From NCBI GenBank assembly GCA_027623875.1, contig JAQBUS010000002.1:1-20438 (forward strand): DNA of 20,438 bases. Direction: 5' to 3'. The position numbers and the translations under genes are program-made. This document shows, piece after piece, positions 15,196 through 20,438 of this stretch. The notes beneath the pieces are model-generated. The model saw nothing but the letters and a program-made list of their open reading frames with translations, was not told where the DNA came from and did not search any database. Positions within the stretch are counted from its first letter, which is position 1. Each line of letters begins with the position of its first letter. Source of the stretch: Pseudomonadota bacterium (GTDB taxonomy: Bacteria > Pseudomonadota > Alphaproteobacteria > Rhodobacterales > Rhodobacteraceae).

Positions 15196-15761
15196 TGGGT
15201 TTACTTATTGTCGGATTACTTATTTGGATTTTTGCGCACCTATTTAAGAGAGTTTTTCCTGACCTTAGGCTACGAACACAGGATCGCCACGAGAAGTTTG
15301 CAAAGGTTTTCTTATCTCTATTGATCATCATAGCCACAGTTCTCATCGTCATTGGGTACCGTCACGCTCCCAACGTAATTATTTATGACCCGCCAACATT
15401 TTTGAAACATCTTACTCCGATGTTTATGCTGGTTGCTGTTTATATTTTCGGTTTAAGTTTAGTAAAGAGAAATAAAGTATGGTTGGCAACTAAGATTGGA
15501 CACCCTCAGTTAACATCAGTTAAAATTTGGGCATTGGGCCACCTATGTGCAAATGGAGATCTTGCTTCTTTATTACTGTTTTCGGCTTTTCTTGTTTGGG
15601 CTATTATATCGGTAATATTTATTAATCGATCCGAAGAAAACCTTAAAACTACGGAGCGAGTGTATGCCAAATACGAGATAATATATGCCCTTAAAGCAGC
15701 AATATTGTTTGGATTAGCTGTTTGGGTTCACACGTTTTTAGGAGTTAATCCATTTGGATGA
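15195..15761 (+). CDS. NnrU family membrane protein
   Basis: A 188-residue integral membrane protein with about five segments. It carries the NnrU (PF07298) signature: an N-terminal ILIW.FAHL-type helix followed by a basic loop, YGFRHAP-like IGYRHAPNVIIYDPP, then HLTPMFMLVAVYI, and the conserved segment HPQLTSVKIWALGHLCANGDLASL with two His that could hold heme or isoprenoid groups. NnrU was named in denitrifiers, but the family (related to 15-cis-zeta-carotene isomerase) is widespread and its role here is unknown. It sits between mcl2 and mch, as I recall for Rhodobacterales, overlapping mcl2 by one base. Confidence 0.8.
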   Translation: MGLLIVGLLIWIFAHLFKRVFPDLRLRTQDRHEKFAKVFLSLLIIIATVLIVIGYRHAPNVIIYDPPTFLKHLTPMFMLVAVYIFGLSLVKRNKVWLATKIGHPQLTSVKIWALGHLCANGDLASLLLFSAFLVWAIISVIFINRSEENLKTTERVYAKYEIIYALKAAILFGLAVWVHTFLGVNPFG

Positions 15762-15802
15762 TAGCTATAAAATTTAATTTTTTAATCTGTTGAGGGTGAT
15801 TT

Positions 15803-16837
15803 ATGGACAAGTCTAAAAAAGGTTATTTTTTTGAGGACTATCATCTAGGCCAAGTTATAGATCATGCCGTTCCAAGGACATTAACAGATGGCGACAAGGC
15901 TATTTATCAAAGTTTGTACCCTGTACGGTATCCAATTTACAGTTCTGAGGAATTTGCAAAAAACTGCGGTTTGGTTGGGTCGCCATTAGATAATTTGATT
16001 GTCTTCAATACTATCTTTGGAAAATCAGTGCCGGATATATCCTTAAATGCAATCGCTAACCTTGGATATGCAGAGTGTAGGTTTTTTAAACCTGTATATC
16101 CGGGGCAGAGCCTTTCAGCGCGATCTGAAATCATCGGGCTAAAAGAAAATTCAAATGGAGAATCCGGTATAGTTTGGGTTAGAACATTCGGAATTAACGA
16201 GTTGGAAGAAATAATACTTACTTTTGTTCGATGGGTGATAGTTCGTAAGAGCTTAATAGGTGGAATTAAGGGTAAAACTTTTATTCCTAAGCTTGCTAAG
16301 AGCATAGACTCTACAGATTTAATTATACCAGATTCTTTAAATTACAAAAATTATGATTACACACAATCAGGTGAAAAGTTTGGCCTATTCGATTATAAGG
16401 TTGGCGAGCGGATTGATCATGTTGACCGGGTAACAATATCGGAATCCGAACATATGATGGCTACAAGACTTTGGCAAAATACTGCCAAAGTTCATTTTGA
16501 TATAACGGCTAGAACGGATGGAAGACGATTGGTTTATGGAGGTCACATTATATCAATGGGCCGCGCATTGTCTTTTAATGGTTTGGCAAATGCTCAGATA
16601 ATATTAGGAATTAATTCGGGTGTGCACTCAAACCCCTGTTTTGCTTCTGATACGATAGAGGCGTGGTCTGAAATTTTGGAATTAACCGAGTTAAATAATA
16701 AACAATTTGGTGCATTGAGATTACGTTTAGTTGTTCAAAAAGCTGAAGCAACGAGCTTCTCTTTATTCGATGTGTGCGGTGGATATGATCAAAATGTACT
16801 CTTAGATATGGATTATTGGGCGTTGGTCCCAATCTAA
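15803..16837 (+). CDS. mch: Mesaconyl-CoA hydratase (beta-methylmalyl-CoA dehydratase)
   Basis: A 344-residue double hotdog (MaoC-like) protein, the length known for Mch. It hydrates mesaconyl-C1-CoA to beta-methylmalyl-CoA in the ethylmalonyl-CoA pathway. The first hotdog (about 5-160) has FEDYHLGQVIDHAVPRTLTD and YAECRFFKPVYPGQSL. The second (about 185-344) has LFDYKVGERIDHVDRVTISE, the ATRLWQNTAKVHFD block and GGHIISMGRALSFNGLAN. This two-domain layout and the QNTAKVHF block are specific to Mch rather than to generic MaoC dehydratases. GAGGG sits 8 bases upstream of the ATG. It lies between nnrU and sdhC, 161 bp upstream of the latter. Confidence 0.92.
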   Translation: MDKSKKGYFFEDYHLGQVIDHAVPRTLTDGDKAIYQSLYPVRYPIYSSEEFAKNCGLVGSPLDNLIVFNTIFGKSVPDISLNAIANLGYAECRFFKPVYPGQSLSARSEIIGLKENSNGESGIVWVRTFGINELEEIILTFVRWVIVRKSLIGGIKGKTFIPKLAKSIDSTDLIIPDSLNYKNYDYTQSGEKFGLFDYKVGERIDHVDRVTISESEHMMATRLWQNTAKVHFDITARTDGRRLVYGGHIISMGRALSFNGLANAQIILGINSGVHSNPCFASDTIEAWSEILELTELNNKQFGALRLRLVVQKAEATSFSLFDVCGGYDQNVLLDMDYWALVPI

Positions 16838-16998
16838 ATGTTTTAATTATGAAGCAAAGAGAATTATATTTTGTTTTTCAAGTTTTACTCTTAGAAAATT
16901 TATGTGCCAAAATACCGCGACCATTTTGTTCCATTCGACGTGACCAAGTAGTACTATTCTGATATCTACGGTTCAAAGAGTTTGAGAGTAAAAATTAG

Positions 16999-17382
16999 AT
17001 GCAAACTAAAAAGAAAAAAAATAGGCCACTTTCCCCTCATATTACAATTTATCGTCCGCAATTCACATCAGTAACATCTATTTTAACGCGTATAACCGGT
17101 AACTCACTATTAGTTGGTTCTTTAATTTTTGTATTTTGGTTTATTTCAGTAGCAATGGGCGAAAATTATTTCAATAAAGTTAGCCCTTATATTAACTCGG
17201 GGTTTGTTGATTTTATTATGTTTTTATCCATCTGGGCGTTTTGGTATCATTTTCTAGCTGGATTGCGGCACCTGTATTGGGATACAGGGCGAGGATTAGA
17301 GTTGTATGAAGCAAAAATTTTGGCGTACATTGTCGTTGTTGGATCATTTTGTCTAAGTGCATTTACAGCTTTAATAATTTAG
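16999..17382 (+). CDS. sdhC: Succinate dehydrogenase cytochrome b556 subunit
   Basis: A 127-residue membrane anchor with three hydrophobic segments. It opens with RPLSPHITIYRPQ, the signature of the subunit, followed by SILTRITGNSL, where Ser27 and Arg31 correspond to the ubiquinone-site residues of E. coli SdhC. WYHFLAGLRHLYWDTG carries the heme b ligand His84. It anchors SdhAB in the inner membrane, donating electrons to ubiquinone. A GAGAG-like site precedes the ATG. The 161-bp gap behind it, after mch, probably holds the promoter of the sdh operon, but I see no consensus promoter there. Confidence 0.95.
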   Translation: MQTKKKKNRPLSPHITIYRPQFTSVTSILTRITGNSLLVGSLIFVFWFISVAMGENYFNKVSPYINSGFVDFIMFLSIWAFWYHFLAGLRHLYWDTGRGLELYEAKILAYIVVVGSFCLSAFTALII

Positions 17383-17395
17383 AAGAAAGAAAAAC

Positions 17396-17764
17396 GTGAC
17401 CTCTTCTCAGTCAAAAAAAATTCTATCGGGTCAAGATTCAAGATCAGGAACGCGTCATCATAAAAAGATGGTTAGGTCTTCCATTGTCCTTGTTTTCTTA
17501 ATGCCTTTATTTATTTTCAGTGTTGGACCGATATTTGGATCTCCGTACTCAGAAGTGATCGCGTTTCTATCCAGACCCTTTAATGCTCTACTAATGTTTT
17601 TTAGCCTTTCGGCTATATTTGTTCATTTTAGTTTGGGTGTACAAGTTCTGATTGAAGACTATGTACGGGGAGAAGCTAGACGCACTTTAATTATTGTGAT
17701 GAATTTAGTTTGTTATACAGCAATCGGAATGAGTTTATTTGCACTGGTCCGAATTTTACTTTAG
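17396..17764 (+). CDS. sdhD: Succinate dehydrogenase hydrophobic membrane anchor subunit
   Basis: A 122-residue protein with a basic N-terminus (about 27 residues) and three hydrophobic segments. VHFSLGVQVLIEDYVRGE holds His77, the likely second heme b ligand, and the Asp88-Tyr89 pair that lines the quinone site in E. coli SdhD. The start is GTG at 17396, behind an AGAAGAAAGA purine stretch and 13 bases after the sdhC stop. Sequence conservation in this subunit is low, so identity rests on these residues, the three-helix layout and its position between sdhC and sdhA. Confidence 0.93.
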   Translation: MTSSQSKKILSGQDSRSGTRHHKKMVRSSIVLVFLMPLFIFSVGPIFGSPYSEVIAFLSRPFNALLMFFSLSAIFVHFSLGVQVLIEDYVRGEARRTLIIVMNLVCYTAIGMSLFALVRILL

Positions 17765-17781
17765 TTCCTGGAGATATTTTA

Positions 17782-19587
17782 ATGGAAGCTTATAATTACG
17801 AAACCCATGAATACGACGTTGTCGTTGTTGGGGCTGGGGGCTCAGGTTTGCGAGCCACTCTTGGTATGGCAGAACAGGGATTAAAGACAGCCTGCATCAC
17901 GAAAGTATTTCCTACTAGATCGCATACAGTAGCGGCGCAGGGAGGCATTGCGGCATCACTATCAAATATGGGCCCAGATAATTGGCAATGGCACATGTAT
18001 GATACTGTAAAAGGGTCAGATTGGTTGGGCGACACAGATGCCATGGAGTATTTGGCTAGAGAGGCCCCTAAGGCAGTGTATGAACTAGAACATTACGGTG
18101 TTCCTTTTTCCAGAACAGAAGATGGTAAGATCTATCAACGTCCTTTTGGAGGACACACAACAGAGTTTGGAGAGGGACCGCCAGTTCAGAGAACGTGTGC
18201 CGCTGCAGACAGAACAGGTCATGCGATGTTGCATACTCTTTATGGCCAGTCTCTAAAAAATGACGCTGAATTTTTTATAGAATACTTTGCTATTGATATT
18301 ATGATGAGTGATGATGGGGTCTGTACGGGAGTTTTGTGCTGGAAGTTGGAGGATGGCACTCTTCATCTTTTTAAATCAAAAATGGTTGTTTTGGCTACTG
18401 GTGGATATGGTAGGGCATACTTCTCGTCAACATCTGCGCATACCTGTACCGGTGATGGAGGTGGAATGGTATCTAGGGCAGGGTTACCTTTGCAAGATAT
18501 GGAGTTCGTTCAGTTTCATCCAACGGGTATATATGGTGCGGGATGTCTTATCACAGAGGGAGCAAGAGGTGAGGGTGGTTACCTAACAAACTCCGAGGGG
18601 GAGAGGTTTATGGAAAGGTATGCTCCAACATATAAGGATTTAGCATCTCGTGATGTTGTTTCACGGTGCATGACTTTAGAAATTCGAGAAGGTCGCGGAG
18701 TTGGTTCAAAGGCAGACCATATTCACCTTCATTTGAACCACCTTCCACCAGAGACGCTCGCTACCCGGTTGCCTGGTATAACTGAGAGTGCAAGGATATT
18801 TGCCGGAATCGATTTAACTAAAGAGCCCATTCCGGTTTTACCTACCGTTCATTACAATATGGGTGGAATACCCACAAATTATTGGGGAGAGGTTCTTTCT
18901 CCAACATCGAAAAACAATGACAGAGTTGTTCCTGGCCTTATGGCTGTAGGAGAGGCCGGTTGTGCGTCTGTTCATGGAGCAAATAGGTTAGGATCTAATT
19001 CCTTAATAGACTTAGTAGTTTTTGGAAAAGCAGCTTCTTTACGAGCTGGAAAGATTGTTGACCCAAAAACTGCTAATATGCCAGTATCAAAGATATCTGT
19101 GCAGAGAGCGATAGATAGATTTGATAATTTGCGTTATGCCGATGGTTCCATCCCCACAGCCGCACTGCGCTTGGAAATGCAACAGACGATGCAATCGGAC
19201 GCAGCCGTATTTCGGACAGATCAAACCCTTCTGGAAGGGGTTCAAAAAATGCAATCTGTTTCAAAAAAGTTTAATGACATTAAGGTTTCAGATCATTCAA
19301 TGATTTGGAATTCTGATCTTATGGAAACGCTAGAACTCTCCAATCTAATGCCCAATGCAGTTGCTACCATAGTGGCTGCAGAAGCTCGTAAAGAAAGTAG
19401 AGGAGCACATGCTCACGAGGATTATCCTAATCGCGACGACGAGAATTGGAGAAAGCATTCTTTGGTTCTTATTAATGGGGAAGAGAATAGAATAAATTAT
19501 AGAGATGTTCACCTTGAGCCTCTTACAAGAGAGAAAGATGGTGGTATCGATCCCAAAAAGATATCCCCAAAAGCTCGAGTTTACTAA
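17782..19587 (+). CDS. sdhA: Succinate dehydrogenase flavoprotein subunit
   Basis: A 601-residue FAD subunit that oxidises succinate to fumarate. It has the FAD motif VVVVGAGGSG (13-22), the covalent FAD-binding His48 in TRSHTVAAQGG, the active-site GGHTTEFGE and EFVQFHPTGIY blocks, HYNMGGIPT and GANRLGSNSLIDLVVFG. The C-terminal HAHEDYPNRDDENW is typical. The frame could be read from a TTG at 17710 inside sdhD, but ATG 17782 is preferred: GGAG lies 9 bases upstream and relatives begin close to YEThEYDVVVVG. It starts 17 bases after the sdhD stop. Confidence 0.97.
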   Translation: MEAYNYETHEYDVVVVGAGGSGLRATLGMAEQGLKTACITKVFPTRSHTVAAQGGIAASLSNMGPDNWQWHMYDTVKGSDWLGDTDAMEYLAREAPKAVYELEHYGVPFSRTEDGKIYQRPFGGHTTEFGEGPPVQRTCAAADRTGHAMLHTLYGQSLKNDAEFFIEYFAIDIMMSDDGVCTGVLCWKLEDGTLHLFKSKMVVLATGGYGRAYFSSTSAHTCTGDGGGMVSRAGLPLQDMEFVQFHPTGIYGAGCLITEGARGEGGYLTNSEGERFMERYAPTYKDLASRDVVSRCMTLEIREGRGVGSKADHIHLHLNHLPPETLATRLPGITESARIFAGIDLTKEPIPVLPTVHYNMGGIPTNYWGEVLSPTSKNNDRVVPGLMAVGEAGCASVHGANRLGSNSLIDLVVFGKAASLRAGKIVDPKTANMPVSKISVQRAIDRFDNLRYADGSIPTAALRLEMQQTMQSDAAVFRTDQTLLEGVQKMQSVSKKFNDIKVSDHSMIWNSDLMETLELSNLMPNAVATIVAAEARKESRGAHAHEDYPNRDDENWRKHSLVLINGEENRINYRDVHLEPLTREKDGGIDPKKISPKARVY

Positions 19588-19630
19588 TAAAAAGCTCTTT
19601 AGATTACAAATTATGAGATAGGATAAATGA

Positions 19631-20413
19631 ATGGTTCAGCTTACTCTTCCAAAAAATTCGAAGATAAAAATAGGAAAAACATGGCCTAAACCGCATGGTT
19701 CAACTAACTTAAGAAAGGTTGAAGTTTATCGATGGAGCCCAGACGACGATAAAAACCCGCAAATTGATACCTATTTTGTTGACATGGAAGACTGCGGCCC
19801 AATGGTTTTGGATGTATTGATAAAAATAAAAAGTGAAATAGATCCAACTCTTACTTTTCGACGATCTTGCCGAGAGGGGATCTGTGGCTCATGCGCGATG
19901 AATATTGATGGAACAAATACGCTAGCCTGTATATGCGGAATGGATGAGATAAAAGGACAAGTTAAAATATATCCACTGCCCCATATGGAGGTAGTTAAGG
20001 ATTTAATACCTGACCTAACTCATTTTTATGCCCAACACGCTTCTATTATGCCTTGGCTTGAGACAAAGACTGCTCGGCCTAAGACCGAATGGAGGCAGTC
20101 TATTGAAGACAGAAAGAAACTGGACGGGCTTTATGAGTGCGTCATGTGTGCCTCGTGTTCAACTGCTTGTCCTTCTTACTGGTGGAATAGTGATTCCTAC
20201 ATGGGGCCAGCGGCCCTTTTAAATGCTTATCGGTGGGTAATTGATTCTAGAGATGAGGCAACCGATGAGAGATTGAATCAGTTAGAGGATTCTTTTAAGC
20301 TTTATAGATGCCATACAATAATGAACTGCACTAAAACCTGTCCTAAGGGCTTAAACCCTGCGAAGGCCATCTCTGAACTTAAGAAAATGATGGCTGAAAG
20401 GAAGAACAACTAG
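19631..20413 (+). CDS. sdhB: Succinate dehydrogenase iron-sulfur subunit
   Basis: A 260-residue subunit carrying three Fe-S clusters from SdhA to the membrane quinone site. The [2Fe-2S] ligands are Cys80, Cys85, Cys88 and Cys100 (CREGICGSCAMNIDG). The C-terminal ferredoxin domain has CVMCASCSTACPSYWWN and CHTIMNCTKTCPKGLNP, which hold the [4Fe-4S] and [3Fe-4S] clusters. The chosen ATG has AGGA 7 bases upstream; an overlapping ATG at 19627 is out of frame. It follows sdhA after 43 bp with no extra open reading frame between, whereas some relatives have small genes there. It ends 25 bp before the window edge. Confidence 0.97.
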   Translation: MVQLTLPKNSKIKIGKTWPKPHGSTNLRKVEVYRWSPDDDKNPQIDTYFVDMEDCGPMVLDVLIKIKSEIDPTLTFRRSCREGICGSCAMNIDGTNTLACICGMDEIKGQVKIYPLPHMEVVKDLIPDLTHFYAQHASIMPWLETKTARPKTEWRQSIEDRKKLDGLYECVMCASCSTACPSYWWNSDSYMGPAALLNAYRWVIDSRDEATDERLNQLEDSFKLYRCHTIMNCTKTCPKGLNPAKAISELKKMMAERKNN

Positions 20414-20438
20414 GCATTATCAATCTTATATATATTTT

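Overview
The window looks like a chromosome segment of an AT-rich (by eye roughly 40% GC) alphaproteobacterium, most likely a low-GC marine member of the Rhodobacterales. The reasons are gene content and order. A succinate dehydrogenase operon of the alphaproteobacterial type is preceded by mesaconyl-CoA hydratase (mch), an NnrU-family membrane protein and a (3S)-malyl-CoA thioesterase (mcl2). These lie next to mdh and sucA-sucB-lpd, an arrangement I recall from Rhodobacter and roseobacters. The FYDLN-acid protein beside a tRNA-Ala also fits that group. The lineage is inferred; no rRNA is present.

Layout. 1-456 is the 3' end of an MFS transporter. 571-1326 (-) is an isoprenylcysteine-methyltransferase-like membrane enzyme. 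1464-2624 (-) is an acyl-CoA dehydrogenase, divergent from a CaiB/BaiF (SUGCT-like) CoA-transferase at 2743; the transferase is broken by a frameshift near 3820, and its last 49 or so codons lie in another frame up to 3971. The intergenic stretch between these two genes carries three inverted repeats. 3972-4401 has no recognisable gene. 4402-4474 (-) is tRNA-Ala(GGC). 4515-4862 (-) is an FYDLN-acid zinc-ribbon protein and 4996-5709 a YgjP/DUF45 metallopeptidase. 5742-6428 is a GntR/FCD regulator, convergent with lpd. The minus-strand 2-oxoglutarate dehydrogenase operon follows: lpd (6481-7869), sucB (8030-9271), sucA (9273-12218), with mdh (12411-13379) upstream. Divergent from mdh, on the plus strand, are a TauE/SafE permease, mcl2, nnrU, mch and sdhCDAB (13502-20413).

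Function. Most of the right-hand 14 kb encodes TCA-cycle enzymes: 2-oxoglutarate dehydrogenase E1, E2 and E3, succinate dehydrogenase and malate dehydrogenase. Two ethylmalonyl-CoA-pathway enzymes (Mch, Mcl2), which lead to malate, are embedded among them. Succinyl-CoA synthetase (sucCD), which in related genomes lies between mdh and sucA, is absent from that position.

The most interesting signal is regulatory. A perfect 17-bp inverted duplication carrying two TTGTGATCACAA palindromes, centred 21 bp apart, lies in the mdh-sucA gap. A 16/17 copy of the same 17-mer sits directly against the start codon of the GntR gene found at the far end of the sucAB-lpd operon. This predicts an autoregulated GntR regulator of 2-oxoglutarate dehydrogenase. 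I see no CRISPR array, insertion sequence, phage or defence system here.
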